DNA from: JAYEJB01 sp034716415
Lineage (GTDB): Bacteria > Patescibacteriota > Patescibacteriia > SG8-24
Direction: 5' to 3'
DNA: 41,266 bases
Assembly (NCBI GenBank): GCA_034716415.1
Contig: JAYEJB010000029.1
Coordinates: 1-41,266, forward strand
The notes under the pieces were generated by a model, which was given only the letters and a program-made list of their open reading frames with translations, searched no databases and was not told where the DNA came from. Both the position numbers and the translations under genes were made by a program. Below, in pieces: positions 1 to 10,900 of this stretch. Position 1 is the stretch's first letter. Every line of letters starts with the position of its first letter.

Positions 1-16
1 CAGAAGCCGGCTTCTG
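1..16. repeat. Perfect 16-nt palindrome at window edge
   Basis: CAGAAGCCGGCTTCTG is its own reverse complement. It may be the stem of a terminator for a gene to the left of the window, but no U-tract follows directly and no gene end is visible, so its role is open. Confidence 0.4.
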
Positions 17-99
17 TGCTTCTATAAACTTTCTCCCTCTCTCAAGGCTTGCTAAATCATGAAATTCTGCTATCATGGCAACGTCAACAATCAATCTAT

Positions 100-178
100 G
101 GCGAGGTAGCTTCCCCCTTCGCTGAAGCTTCGGGGGACAGGTCAGAGTACGAATTGGGGGGGCAGACTCATAAGCCCA
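100..178 (+). pseudogene. tRNA-like relic split by a palindromic repeat
   Basis: Bases 100-112 repeat the first 13 nt around the 5' end of the intact tRNA at 203-279 (TGGCGAGGTAGCT), and 165-176 carries the same anticodon-loop string (ACTCATAAGCC). Between them sits a copy of the GAAGCTTCAGCG palindrome family. No T-arm or 3' acceptor strand is present. I infer a decayed partial tRNA-CAU copy interrupted by a repeat; chance similarity is possible because the matches are short. Confidence 0.35.
113..141. repeat. Palindromic repeat family A, intergenic copy
   Basis: Five C's and five G's flank the core CTTCGCTGAAGCTTCG, giving a hairpin. The same core (reverse strand CGAAGCTTCAGCG) occurs at 13561, 27280, 31792 and, with one change, 33297. 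It lies inside the tRNA-like relic. Confidence 0.7.
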
Positions 179-202
179 AAAACAAAATCATATCAAATAC
201 GT

Positions 203-279
203 GGCGAGGTAGCTCAGTTGGTTAGAGCGAAGGACTCATAAGCCTTAGGCCGCGGGTTCAAGTCCCGCCCTCGCTACCA
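203..279 (+). tRNA. tRNA with CAU anticodon (elongator Met or Ile2)
   Basis: A full cloverleaf can be drawn: acceptor 203-209 with 269-275, D-stem GCTC/GAGC, a 7-nt anticodon loop CTCATAA with anticodon CAT, T-stem GCGGG/CCCGC with loop TTCAAGT, discriminator A and encoded CCA at 277-279. The 1:72 pair is G:U and the 31:39 pair is A:G, a mismatch. It lacks the C1:A72 initiator mark, so it is either elongator tRNA-Met or the tRNA-Ile whose C34 is changed to lysidine; the sequence alone does not decide. The gene is convergent with the large surface-protein gene at 364-7938. Confidence 0.93.
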
Positions 280-283
280 TTAC

Positions 284-308
284 AAAAACTCCCTAGAAGG
301 GGGTTTTT
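284..308 (+). terminator. Terminator after tRNA-CAU
   Basis: A 10-bp stem AAAAACTCCC/GGGGGTTTTT with a 5-nt loop begins five bases after the CCA end of the tRNA. The T-run lies in the 3' arm and the A-run in the 5' arm, so it could act in both directions. Confidence 0.75.
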
Positions 309-322
309 GTGTATTTAAACAC

Positions 323-352
323 AAAAAGACGGCCCTTAAAGCCGTCTTCTAT
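323..352 (-). terminator. Terminator of the 2524-aa surface protein gene
   Basis: An 8-bp stem AAGACGGC/GCCGTCTT with a 7-nt loop, followed on the minus strand by a run of five T's. It begins about 12 nt past the stop codon of the gene ending at 364, which fits an intrinsic terminator. Confidence 0.85.
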
Positions 353-363
353 ATAGTAGGGAA

Positions 364-3300
364 TTAGTACGTCGCCGTCGCGATGAACGTCACAGTCTCG
401 GTGTAGTCAGCGTGGGCCGGAGTGTCGGAGGCGATTGCCGCCTTGATGAAGATGCGGGCGAAGGCGTTCTGGGAGGCTCCGGAGAGGGTCCAGAGTGACT
501 GGGTTGATGTGGTGAGCGCGCCGACGTTGTGAGTGGTGGTGTTGCAGGTGGAGCTGAACGGACTCTGGGCCGTGGGGCTGGCGCCGGTCGGAGTGGTCGC
601 GTCGAGGCCGGTGTGCCCCCCGTCCGAGCCGACGCAGATGCCAAATCCCTCAGAACCGGCGGAGAGGGTGGCGGTGGATGAGTTGATGGTGTCGGCCGGG
701 ACCGAAGTGGAAGTGAGCGCTCCGTAGAAGGCGCGAACCGTGACCGCGGCGCCGTTGGTGGCGTTCGTGGTGACTCTCGTACAGACATGGTTGACGCCGG
801 AGACGTCGGAGGTGGTGACTGAAGCAGTGGTGAGAGAACCGAGAGCAAGCGTCCCACCGTTGCCGGAGTAGGTGCCGTCGCAGGATGTGCTGGTCCCGAC
901 ATTGAAGGAAAGCGTCGGATCGACGTCAGAGGATACCGAGACCTGATCATCGTCGACGATATAGACCTCACCACTGCCGTTGTCGTTGGTCCAGCTGATG
1001 GTGTAGGCGCCTGGTGTAGCCGGGTTGGTGACGGTCGCGCCTCCGAGGGTGATCGCTCCGGAGCATGAGGTCTTCGTGGCGACCAGGGTGGTCGCGGTAT
1101 AGCTGAAGTTGGTCAGACAATCGTCCGAGCCTGGATCGTCGCCGGCCGAGGTCACGGTGAAATCTCCCGGGAAAGTGACGGTCAAGGTGCCGGTGTCGGT
1201 TCCCGTGAGGGTAAAGGTCAGAGCGAAGTCGACGTTGGTCTCACTGACGGCGAGACGGGAAAGTGATATCTGGTTGTCCGTGGTCTCACCGGCGACGTCG
1301 AAACTGCCGGTGTCGGTAGCGGTCGAATCGTCGTCACCCGTGGCGCGAACCGCCATGGTGTGATTGCCGGCCGAGAGGGTGCCGAGGTTATGGTTACAAT
1401 TCTCGGGACTGCCGGCCGGAGAGAAATTACAGACCCTGATCGGATCGTCGACGCCGATCGTGCCGTCGAGCCAGAGTTCGATCTTCTTGACGTCACCGGA
1501 GTACGAGGCCTGAGAGTAAATCGTGACCGGATCGTCGGTGGTGGGATCGCTGGGGCTGGCGTAGAAGGAATCGATCGTCGGGGCGTTCAAAACTTCAGTG
1601 ACCACGCCGTCCGATCCGTTGTTGGTGTTGGTGCTGACTCCACCGGTCGCGGTCGGCGTGCAGGTCATGGAATCGGTGAAGTACGCGATACGGACGCGTC
1701 CGCCACCACCGCCACCACCGTCGACTGACGTACCGCCGTTCGCGCCGACCCCTTCGCAAGTACCGTTGAAGGTGTCGGCCTCCAACCAGATACTTCCTCC
1801 CGAGCCACCACCACCGTCACTTGACGGACTGTTCTGACCGTCCATGGTGATAGTACCGTTCACGGTGAAGGTCCCGGTCGCGATGATCTTGATGGCGCCG
1901 CCACCCGAGCCGCCGTAGTCTGTACCGGAACTGGTGTCAGTACCACCACCGGAACCGAGATCGTCCGGAGCGGTCTGGGTGCCGTACGTGGAACCTCCGG
2001 TCGCCGCGCCGGAACCGTTTCCGCCCGCGCCGCCGTATCCTCCGCCACCGGCGCTGGTCGCATCATCGTCACCCTGGCCGGTCCCGAGGCTCTCATCGAA
2101 ACCGAGCGCATCACCGGTCACGGTCGCGCCGGACTCAATGTTGACGGTGACCGCCGTGATGTCGATGACCGCAGCTTTGGATGTCGAGTTATCGGAGTGT
2201 GTCAACGTTCCGCCAGTCTTGATCCAGACCGTACCGACGTCAATCGTTGTAGTGTTCTCTTGAGTGAACGTTCCGCCATTTTCCACAATGAGGTCGGAGC
2301 CGGAGAAAAGCGCGGCGGTCGACTGTTGTCTGAAGTTACCGGAGTTGCCGACCGTGAGAGTCGTCAGACCGCCGGAGAAATTACCGCTGTTGGTGCAACT
2401 ACCGCTCGTGCAGGTGAAGTCCGATACCCCAGCGATCGTCCCAGTGTTGATCCAGTTCGCGTTCTGGTTGGTGAATGTCGTGGCCAGCGTCGCTGTACCG
2501 TTATTCGTTATGGCACAGTCATCGATAGTGCTTGATTCCGAAAGATCCAGCGTGCCGCCGGAGTCGACGGTGATTGATGGTTCCGGTGTTCCGCCACCGG
2601 TGAAACTACCGCCGGAAGCAAGCGTCAGGGACGCACCGGTCTGTATCCGATACTTCGCCCCATCGGAAACAGTAATATTATCGAATGTCAGACTAGTAGA
2701 CGTCCCGATATCGGTATAGTTCGCGCTAGTATAACCACCCGCGTCGATGGTCAGGTCGCCGTTTGTCGCTGATGCCTGCTTCAGATATATCGTTCCAGCC
2801 CCACCGTCAGTAGTGCTCGCTGAATCGTTGCCGTCTCCACCATTCACCGTAAAAGTGTAAGAACTCGGATTACCGCTGGTGTAGTAAACGGCTATGCGTC
2901 CACCTCCGCCGCCTCCGCCGTTGTTCCCCTTGTTGCCCCCTTCAGTGGAGACAGCACCCGATCCGGCGAGAGTGGCGGCCTGTAGCCAGACCGAACCACC
3001 GGCACCACCGCCGGATATGGTGTAGCTCACTCCGACATTACCGTCTGCCGTAATGGTGCCGTCCAGGGTCATGGTTCCTGTCGCGAAGAGCTTGACTGCG
3101 CCACCACCCTGACTGAGTCCAGAGACACTGCTTCCTCCACCTGTACCGAGACTGTCCGGCTGAGTCACAGAACCGTTTACCGGGCCACCGTAATCGGCGG
3201 CTCCGATCCTATCACCACCGACTCCGCCATGACCACCACCTCCGCCTGGACCGATACCCAAACCTGGACCCTGCGCACCGTCGTAACCTTTATCATCGAC

Positions 3301-6300
3301 ATCGACTACACCACCTGACTGAATATCGATCGTGGTTGCGGATATATCAACAACGTTGACCTTACTGCTCGAATTATCTTCATGAGTCAAAGTCCCGGTA
3401 TTCAAGACGTTCAAGGTGCCCACCGTTAACGTGCTGGTACCACTGGCGGACATCGTGCCTGATGCGCCGACGTCGATGTCCGGCGTCCCCGCACCGAAGG
3501 TGGCCGTAGCCGCATTGACGGTGTATATGGAATCGACGACTGTCAAATCAGTGATGATATTGATCGCCCCCTCGTGCGTGACATCGACATCATTGAACGT
3601 GAAGGACGTGGCACCTGTCGTATTCAACGTGCCGCCGCTGGCTAGCGCCAACTCACCGTTCAGCGTTCCCCCGCCGGTCAGGCCGCCCCCTGTATCCAGA
3701 GTCAAGGTGTAACCGCTCCTCACCCTATACTTCGCACCCCCCTTAATGGTGATGTTGTCGTAGGTCTGACTGGCTGTCGTGACCTGGTCGGTGTAGTTGG
3801 TATACGGACGGTCGCCGCCATCGACAGTCAAATCTCCGTACGTAGCGGAAGCCTGCTTAATATATAAGGTACCGGCCCCGCCATCTTCGTTAGCAGACGA
3901 GTTGTCGGCTCCGTCACCACCCTTCATCGAATGGGTATAAGCGTTCGGATTGCCGCCCGTGTAATAAATCGCGATACGTCCACCACCTCCACCACCGCCG
4001 TTATTACCGTAATTTCCACCCTCGACACTTATACTGCCGGAGCCAGCTACTGAGCCAGCCTGAATCCAGACAGAGCCTCCGGCGCCTCCACCAGAACCGA
4101 TACAAGCACTGTCGTCGCCCTCGGCCGTAATACTGCCATCCAGGGTTATGGTTCCGGTAGCGAAGAGCTTGACCGCGCCACCACCCATACTGCAAGTGGA
4201 CGACACAGTACCGCCACCGGATCCGAAATCGTCCGGTTGGGTCACCGAACCGTATGTGGGACCGCCGTAATCTCCAGTCCCCAGTCGGTTACCGCCCTTA
4301 CCGCCGTATCCACCGCCACCACGATTATTGTCACCTACACCAGGACCCTGCCCGCCATCAAAGCCGAGCTCATTTACATTAACCGTGCCGCCCGACTGAA
4401 CATCTATCAATGAAGCCGATATATCAATGACGTTTACCTTTGACGTTGAATTGTCTTCGTGTGTCAGTGTGCCGGTGCTTAGAATGTTCAACGTTCCGAC
4501 TGTGAGAGTACTGGTACTGGCAATCGACATCGTGGCTGATGTCCCGACGTCGATATCCGGAGTCCCGGCGCTGAACGTCGCAGATGAGGTATCGACGGTA
4601 TAGGTGTTATTGGTATGGATCAAGTCGGTAACCACGGATAGAGCACCTTCATGAATAAAATCAACGTCATCAAACGTGAAAGTGGTCGCGCCGGTCGGAG
4701 TAAACGTGCCACCGCTCTCCACGATCAACTCGCTGTTGATCGCCCCGGAACCGGAGAGGCTTCCGCCCGTATCGAGAGTGAGAGTGTACCCGCTCCGAGC
4801 GCGGTACTTAGCCCCGTTCTTAATGGTGATGTTGTCGTAAGTCTGACTGGCTGTCGTGACCTGGTCGGTGTAGTTGGTATACGGACGGTCGCCGCCATCG
4901 ACAGTCAAATCTCCGTACGTAGCGGAAGCCTGCTTTATATATAAAGTGCCGGCCCCGCCATCTTCGTTGGGACTTGAGTTATCGGCTCCGTCACCACCCT
5001 TCATCGAATATGTATAGGCGTTCGGGTCACCACCCGTGTAATATAGGGCAATCCTTCCGCCACCTCCACCGCCGCCGTTATTACCGTAATCTCCGCCTTC
5101 AACGCTGATACTGCCTGACCCGGCCAGCGTTCCGGCGTCGAGCCAGACTGAACCACCTGCACCACCCGGAGAACCGATACAGTGGCTGTCATCACCCTCG
5201 GTCGTAATACTACCGTCCAGAGTTATCGTGCCAGTGGCTATGAGCTTTACCGCACCGCCACCCATGCTACAGACCGATGATGCGTATCCGCCACCGGATC
5301 CCAGGTCGTCCGGTTGGGTCACCGAACCGTATGTGGGACCGCCGTAATCTCCAGCCCCCAGTCGGTTACCGCCCTTACCGCCGTATCCACCGCCACCAAG
5401 ATTATTGTCACCTACACCAGGACCCTGCCCGCCATCATAACCCCTCTCACTGACGTTTATCGTTCCGTTAGACTGGACGTCGATTTCAGTCGCGGAAATA
5501 TTTATGACATTGGTCTTTGCGCTTGAATTGTCGCCGTGAGTGAGTGTACCGCCGGATTGTATAGTAACGGTGTCATAAGTGTGAGTACCTGTGCCATAAA
5601 GGGTATAGGTGGTGCCGCTGCCGATGATCAGATTGTTCACACCATTAGTCTGGGCCGTGTCTTCCTCATAGACTTCCATGTCCGTCAACGTCAGTGTGGT
5701 CGCGTTGAACGTGCCAGCATGCTCAAACTTGAAATCGCTCATCGATATGGTGGTGGCGTTGAAGATCGCCCCGTCGTCCAGGGCTAACGTCGGCTTCTCC
5801 GTTCCGGTCGACGTGACGCTTCCGCCGCTTTCCAGTGTGAAAGAGAACAGGTTCGGGAACCTGAACAACGCACCGCGCTTGAGATATATCTTCTTCAATG
5901 TGAGTGTCGATAAGACAAACGGTTTGGAATAATTAGCGTCATCCTTCTCGTTGTTGTCGACAGTCAACTCTCCGTTCTCACCAACAAGACGCGTATAGAT
6001 AGTACCCGCGGCTCCATCCTCATATGGACCGGAATGTTCGGTGTCGGCATCTCCGCCGAAGGCCTGCAGGCCGTAGTTGGCGGTCGTTCCGGTGTCGTAG
6101 ACGATGGAGACGCGTCCGCCGGAACCAGCTCCACCGTCGTTGTTGCCGTTCCCGCCGTCCGTAGTGATGGTGCCTGTGCCAGCGAGCGTTCCGGCGTCGA
6201 TCCATACCGCACCGCCGGAGCCACCGCCGGAATCGTTCGCGGTCGCCGAGCCGCCGTCCGCGGTGATGATGCCGCCGAGAGTAAAGGTTCCGGACGCGAA

Positions 6301-7938
6301 GAGCTTGGCCGCACCACCACCGGTTCCGGCGCCGGTGTTGTCGATCCCACCGCCGGAACCGGGTTCGTCCGGTTCCTTGATGGAGTCGTAAGCTGTTCCC
6401 GCAGTGTCCGCTACATCGTCACCGTCACCACCGTCACCGCCATGTCCGGCACCACCGGCGTCAGCGGCGTCGACTCCGGCTCCGGGACCGGTGCCGACAT
6501 CAAATCCCTTGCTGTCCGCATCGAGCGTACCGTTCACGGTGATAGTGGTCGCCGATATGTCGATGACGTTGGCGGCCGGTGAGGTCGAGTTGTCTTCGTG
6601 GGTGAGCGTGGCACCGGACTGGATGTCGATGGTGGTCAGGTTCAGGGTCGTGGTGCCGGCTTGTGAGAATGTCGTGCCGCTCTTCACCGTCACGGTCGAA
6701 AGTCCGGCGGTGAACGTGCCGGTGTCGGTGTCAAAAGTGAAGGTCGCGTCAGATTCGAGGGAAAGGGAGGTCGCGGTGGCGATAGTACCGGAGTTATAGA
6801 TATCGAGGGCGGTCAGGGAGAACGCGGCCACACCGATATCGAATTGACCTCCCGACACGACCGTCATCCGCGACTGTTCGGTGCCGCCTCCGGTGAGCGA
6901 TCCGGAAGAACCGAGCGTCAGATCGAACGAACTCGGAACACGATACTCCGCTCCATCCTTGATGGTGATGTTGTCATAGGTCTGCGACGAAGTCGTGACC
7001 TGGTCGGTGTAGTTGCCGTAGACACGGTCGTTGTTTCCGACGATGAGATCGCCGTTGCCGCTGTTGTCGTATATCCAGATCGAGCCCGCGCCACCGTCAC
7101 CGGTGGAGCTGGCGTTCGTGGCCGCTCGTGCGCCACCGGACGCCTGCTCGGTCCAGCTTGAACTGTCGTCGACCGAGTATTCGATAGCGATGCGTCCGCC
7201 TCCACCTCCACCTCCGTCCGAGAGACCGGCGCCGCCGTCCGCGGTGACGGTACCGCCCGAACCGGCGATGGTGCCGGCCTGGATCCAGACCGAGCCGCCG
7301 GAGCCGCCGCCCGAGTCACCCGAAGTGGCGGTCTGTCCGTCGGCGCTGACCGTTCCGGTGATCGTCACCGTGCCGCTCGCGTCGAGCTTGAACGCTCCAC
7401 CGCCCGAGGCCGCGCCACCGTCGTTTCCGCCACCCGAACCGAGATCGTCCGGAGTCGTCACGTCGCCGTATGTGACGCCGCCAGTGGTTGTCGTGTCACC
7501 GTCACCACCGTTGCCGCCATATCCCCCACCGGAAGAACTGGTCGCGTCGTCTTCACCCTGTCCGGTGCCGTTGCCGATGGTGTTGCCGAGATTGTCGGCG
7601 GTGAGAACACCCTGAATGTCGATATCCTCTACGACGAGTACGACAAGACCTGGGGAACTGGCATTCCCCGCCGTCGCCGTGACGCCATTGCTGATCGTAA
7701 GAGTGCCGGTGAAAGTGTAAGTCCCGGCATCCCACTGACAGTCGGAACCGATGGTGATGTCCAGACCGGTAGTCGCACAGGTCGTGGCCTCGACCGGGAC
7801 AGCGTTGAGGAAGAAATAGCTGGTGAAGAGCGTGAAGACGAGGAGACCCGTGATGCGTTTCCTCGATTTCTTGCGCGTGAAAGCTGACCGCGTGGTGCGG
7901 GCGAGGTTCAGGCCAAATTGTATGACACACGCTTTCAT
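364..7938 (-). CDS. Giant secreted Gly-rich repeat surface protein
   Basis: The 2524-aa product starts with a basic region and a hydrophobic segment (about 30-48) ending VPVEA, a likely signal peptide cut near residue 51. Six blocks of roughly 330-360 aa follow. Each holds Gly-rich runs (GGGYGG, PDDLGSGGG, GGGGGGRIA), a strand-rich part (GxVxIxGTVxADG, GGSVWIxAGTxAGSG) and TYDNITIKxGAxYR. This suggests a secreted parallel beta-helix or similar fibre, which is inference. After the sixth block comes an Ig-like segment (about 2120-2220) and a C-terminal region that is clearly paralogous to the end of the neighbouring 1171-aa protein, both ending VTFIATATY. No LPXTG motif or C-terminal membrane anchor is seen. 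Its start lies 5 nt after the upstream stop codon, so the two genes are probably co-transcribed. No clear Shine-Dalgarno precedes the ATG. Confidence 0.88.
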   Translation of the reverse strand: MKACVIQFGLNLARTTRSAFTRKKSRKRITGLLVFTLFTSYFFLNAVPVEATTCATTGLDITIGSDCQWDAGTYTFTGTLTISNGVTATAGNASSPGLVVLVVEDIDIQGVLTADNLGNTIGNGTGQGEDDATSSSGGGYGGNGGDGDTTTTGGVTYGDVTTPDDLGSGGGNDGGAASGGGAFKLDASGTVTITGTVSADGQTATSGDSGGGSGGSVWIQAGTIAGSGGTVTADGGAGLSDGGGGGGGRIAIEYSVDDSSSWTEQASGGARAATNASSTGDGGAGSIWIYDNSGNGDLIVGNNDRVYGNYTDQVTTSSQTYDNITIKDGAEYRVPSSFDLTLGSSGSLTGGGTEQSRMTVVSGGQFDIGVAAFSLTALDIYNSGTIATATSLSLESDATFTFDTDTGTFTAGLSTVTVKSGTTFSQAGTTTLNLTTIDIQSGATLTHEDNSTSPAANVIDISATTITVNGTLDADSKGFDVGTGPGAGVDAADAGGAGHGGDGGDGDDVADTAGTAYDSIKEPDEPGSGGGIDNTGAGTGGGAAKLFASGTFTLGGIITADGGSATANDSGGGSGGAVWIDAGTLAGTGTITTDGGNGNNDGGAGSGGRVSIVYDTGTTANYGLQAFGGDADTEHSGPYEDGAAGTIYTRLVGENGELTVDNNEKDDANYSKPFVLSTLTLKKIYLKRGALFRFPNLFSFTLESGGSVTSTGTEKPTLALDDGAIFNATTISMSDFKFEHAGTFNATTLTLTDMEVYEEDTAQTNGVNNLIIGSGTTYTLYGTGTHTYDTVTIQSGGTLTHGDNSSAKTNVINISATEIDVQSNGTINVSERGYDGGQGPGVGDNNLGGGGYGGKGGNRLGAGDYGGPTYGSVTQPDDLGSGGGYASSVCSMGGGAVKLIATGTITLDGSITTEGDDSHCIGSPGGAGGSVWLDAGTLAGSGSISVEGGDYGNNGGGGGGGRIALYYTGGDPNAYTYSMKGGDGADNSSPNEDGGAGTLYIKQASATYGDLTVDGGDRPYTNYTDQVTTASQTYDNITIKNGAKYRARSGYTLTLDTGGSLSGSGAINSELIVESGGTFTPTGATTFTFDDVDFIHEGALSVVTDLIHTNNTYTVDTSSATFSAGTPDIDVGTSATMSIASTSTLTVGTLNILSTGTLTHEDNSTSKVNVIDISASLIDVQSGGTVNVNELGFDGGQGPGVGDNNRGGGGYGGKGGNRLGTGDYGGPTYGSVTQPDDFGSGGGTVSSTCSMGGGAVKLFATGTITLDGSITAEGDDSACIGSGGGAGGSVWIQAGSVAGSGSISVEGGNYGNNGGGGGGGRIAIYYTGGNPNAYTHSMKGGDGADNSSANEDGGAGTLYIKQASATYGDLTVDGGDRPYTNYTDQVTTASQTYDNITIKGGAKYRVRSGYTLTLDTGGGLTGGGTLNGELALASGGTLNTTGATSFTFNDVDVTHEGAINIITDLTVVDSIYTVNAATATFGAGTPDIDVGASGTMSASGTSTLTVGTLNVLNTGTLTHEDNSSSKVNVVDISATTIDIQSGGVVDVDDKGYDGAQGPGLGIGPGGGGGHGGVGGDRIGAADYGGPVNGSVTQPDSLGTGGGSSVSGLSQGGGAVKLFATGTMTLDGTITADGNVGVSYTISGGGAGGSVWLQAATLAGSGAVSTEGGNKGNNGGGGGGGRIAVYYTSGNPSSYTFTVNGGDGNDSASTTDGGAGTIYLKQASATNGDLTIDAGGYTSANYTDIGTSTSLTFDNITVSDGAKYRIQTGASLTLASGGSFTGGGTPEPSITVDSGGTLDLSESSTIDDCAITNNGTATLATTFTNQNANWINTGTIAGVSDFTCTSGSCTNSGNFSGGLTTLTVGNSGNFRQQSTAALFSGSDLIVENGGTFTQENTTTIDVGTVWIKTGGTLTHSDNSTSKAAVIDITAVTVNIESGATVTGDALGFDESLGTGQGDDDATSAGGGGYGGAGGNGSGAATGGSTYGTQTAPDDLGSGGGTDTSSGTDYGGSGGGAIKIIATGTFTVNGTITMDGQNSPSSDGGGGSGGSIWLEADTFNGTCEGVGANGGTSVDGGGGGGGRVRIAYFTDSMTCTPTATGGVSTNTNNGSDGVVTEVLNAPTIDSFYASPSDPTTDDPVTIYSQASYSGDVKKIELWLDGTIGVDDPIRVCNFSPAGSPENCNHNLGTLSAGNHTMAVRATGDDDSTATDTGSFDVAGETTDNQISLSRLAVSETNVDFALTFTLTGTDTGTLTVTFPGDFTVTSAGDDPGSDDCLTNFSYTATTLVATKTSCSGAITLGGATVTNPATPGAYTISWTNDNGSGEVYIVDDDQVSVSSDVDPTLSFNVGTSTSCDGTYSGNGGTLALGSLTTASVTTSDVSGVNHVCTRVTTNATNGAAVTVRAFYGALTSTSVPADTINSSTATLSAGSEGFGICVGSDGGHTGLDATTPTGASPTAQSPFSSTCNTTTHNVGALTTSTQSLWTLSGASQNAFARIFIKAAIASDTPAHADYTETVTFIATATY
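3743..5442. repeat. Near-identical 1077-nt repeat period in the surface gene
   Basis: Tracts within 3743-4365 recur within 4820-5442 at an offset of exactly 1077 nt (359 codons). The matches include more than 100 nt around 3751/4828 and about 120 nt around 4241/5318 with only a few changes, while intervening parts have diverged. This indicates recent duplication or gene conversion between blocks three and four of the protein. A third, more diverged copy lies at about 2650-3290. Confidence 0.85.
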
Positions 7939-7943
7939 ATATA

Positions 7944-10900
7944 TTAGTACGTCGCAGTAGCTATGAATGTCACAGTATCGGTGTAGTCATCATGCGCCGG
8001 AGTCGCGCCCGCAATCGCCGCTTTCATGAAGACGCGAGCGAAAGCGTTCTGCGAAGGACCGGAAATCGACCAGACGGTCTGGGTGCCGGTAGTCAGTACC
8101 CCGACGTTGTGGGTGGTGCTGTTACATGTACTGCTGAACGGACTCTGGGCGGAAGGACTGGCGCCGGCCGGAGTCGTGGAGTCCTCTCCGGTATGAGCGC
8201 CGTCACTGCCGACACAGATGCCGTACCCCTCGGTGCCCGCGACCAGTGTTGCTGTCGCGGAATCTATCGTGTCGGCCGGGACTGATGTCGAAGTGAGGGC
8301 GCCGTAGAGGGAGGTCGCCGTCACGATCGCGCCAGCGGACGCGTTGGTCGATAACCTGGTGCAGATGTGATTGACACCGCTCACGTCAGACGTGGTTACC
8401 GAAGATGTCGTGAGCGAACCAAGCGCCAATGTCCCGCCGTTGCCGGAGAACGTCCCGTCACAGGAAGTCGACGTGCCGATGTTAAATGATACGGTCGGAT
8501 CGACATCCGACGAGACCGAGATTTGATCATCGTCGGTGATATATACGCTCGTCCCGCCCGGGTCGTCGTTAACCCAAGTAATCTCATATGCGCCAGGTGT
8601 ATTCGGGTTCGTGACCGTGCCACCCGTGAAGTAGATGGCCCCGGAACAACTCGTCTTCGTGGCGTACATGGTGGTCGCCGTATAACCGAAAGCCGAAAGA
8701 CATCCGCTACCGCTCGTCGGTGCCGCCGTTACCGTAAACGCGCCGGGGAACGTCACGGTCAAGGTGCCGTCCAACGTGTTCTGAAGGGTGAACTCCACGC
8801 GGACATTGACGGAAGTGGCGCTCGCCGCAAGACGATCCAGCAAAACGCTGTTACTCAACGTCGGATCCTCGGTCTGGTCGGTCGCGTCGATGTAGTTGGT
8901 GTACGAATCGAGCGGCGTGCCGGCGTCGGTCAACCGGAAACAATACGCCTGCTGGGCCTGCGCGTAGTCAGTCGCCTCGACCGAATACTCCACTTCAGTG
9001 AACTCCGTCACACCAAGAGATATCTCCGGAGTCTGTGAACTGTTGGTCATGACGACACCCGGATGAAAATTGGTATTGCCGTCCGAGACTCCGGCCAGAT
9101 TCGTCGTCGGTTCGCCGTTCGTCACGTTCGATGACGGATACATGGCGAAATGTTCAGTCGTCTCGATAGTCGGTACCTGCGTCCATGACGGAACAGCCGC
9201 GCAGGTCGTTTCTTTCAACGCGTACTCCAGCCGAAACTGATACTTCGGCGTCACGGAAATCTTGAACAGCGTCGTTGGGTTGGTATAGGTCGCGAAGTAG
9301 ACATGACCGGATGAGACATCGCTCACCGCCGCGTATATCCGATTCTCGCCGGCATCAAGCGCCAGCGAACTAACGCGCGACATATCGCTCATCTTCACCT
9401 TGACCACGTTACCGGGAAAATTCCACCACGGTGCCGCGTACAGGAAACCGTTGACCGGATCCATACCCAGCGCGCCGATGTAACTCTCGCCGCTATTGAG
9501 CGTCAAGGCGCTGTCACGACCGAACGTCGACGTGTTCACCTTCACGATCCGTGCCGGATCCGTGTCCATGCCGAAGTAGGCATAACCACCCGATGTATCG
9601 ATGACCGCCCGCGCCGCCTTGTCCTCGCCGGAATTCAGCGTAACGACCGAGTCGCGCGCGAACGGTGACAGACCGACGCGCACCACCCTGGCCGGAGTCG
9701 TGTAGGTCCCGAAGTAGGCGTAGCCGTTCGCCGTGTCGATCGCGGCCGCACCGTAGTTGTAATCCTCGCCACTGTTGAAAGTCACGACACTGTCGCGACC
9801 GAAAGTATTGATATTCACCTTGACCACCTTAGTCGGAGCGGTGTAAGTCGCGAAGTAGACGTATCCGCTCGACTCGTCGATGACCGCGCCGCGCAACATA
9901 TCCTCTCCGGAACTCAGCGTAATCGCGCCGATACGCGCCATGTCCGAAACCCTGATCTTGACTACCCTTCCCGGAATCGTGTTCGTTCCGGCATAAAGAT
10001 ATCCATTGCCATCATCGAGAGCCAGCGACCAGATGCCACGCTCGGCCGACTGCAGGGTGACCGAATCGACGACCGACATGTCGGAGAGCTGGACCTTGAT
10101 GACCTTACCCGGCATGGTGTCCGTCCCGAAATAAGCGTAGGTGCCGGTCGAGTCGATCGCCGCTCCGACGATCCGATTCTCACCGCCACTGCCATATGAG
10201 ATCGATCCGATCCTGGTGTTGTTCGAGAGTTGGACTTTCACGATCTTGCCCGGCGTGCCGTAGAAGGTACCGAAATACGCGTGGCCGCCACTGCTGTCCA
10301 TGGCGACCGAGTACAGGTGCGGTTCGTCGCTGTTCAATGTCAGCGCCGTGCCGACCTCGACCCAGGTGGTCAGATTGACCTTGACCACCATGCCCGGATT
10401 CGTGCTCGTGCCGAAGTAGGCGTAGTGCGTCGCGGCGCTGGTGTCTATCGCCGCCACCATCGGCGAGTTCTCCCCGGCGTAGAAAGTCAGCGTCCCGCCG
10501 TGCGTGAAGCCCGACAACCCGACGCGCACGACCTGACCCGGAGAAGTGAACGTGCTGAAATAGGCGTAACCCAATGAAGTATCGATAACCGCGCCGTACA
10601 AATCGCTCTCTCCGGCATTCAGAGTGAGCGCGCCGGTCCGCGTAAATGTCGATAGGCTGACCTTGACCACCTTACCAGGTGCGGTGGCGGTTCCCACATA
10701 CAGGTCAGTACTATCCGTAACCATCGAAACCGCGTCATTCTCGCCGACCGACAGGCTTAATGCCGAACCGACCTGGGTAAAAGTCGAAAGGTTGACCTTG
10801 GCTACCTTGGCCGGCTGTTGGAAAGTGCCGAAATAAACGTAACCAGCACTGGTGTCGATGGCGGATGAGGCGATCATATCCTCACCTGAACCCAGGTCGA

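Noticed and set aside
5964..7615. Many open frames of 60-190 codons on both strands opposite or within the 2524-aa gene
   Set aside because: They are Pro/Ser/Arg/Val-rich translations of a Gly-rich repetitive gene in other frames; the low stop frequency comes from GC-rich composition.
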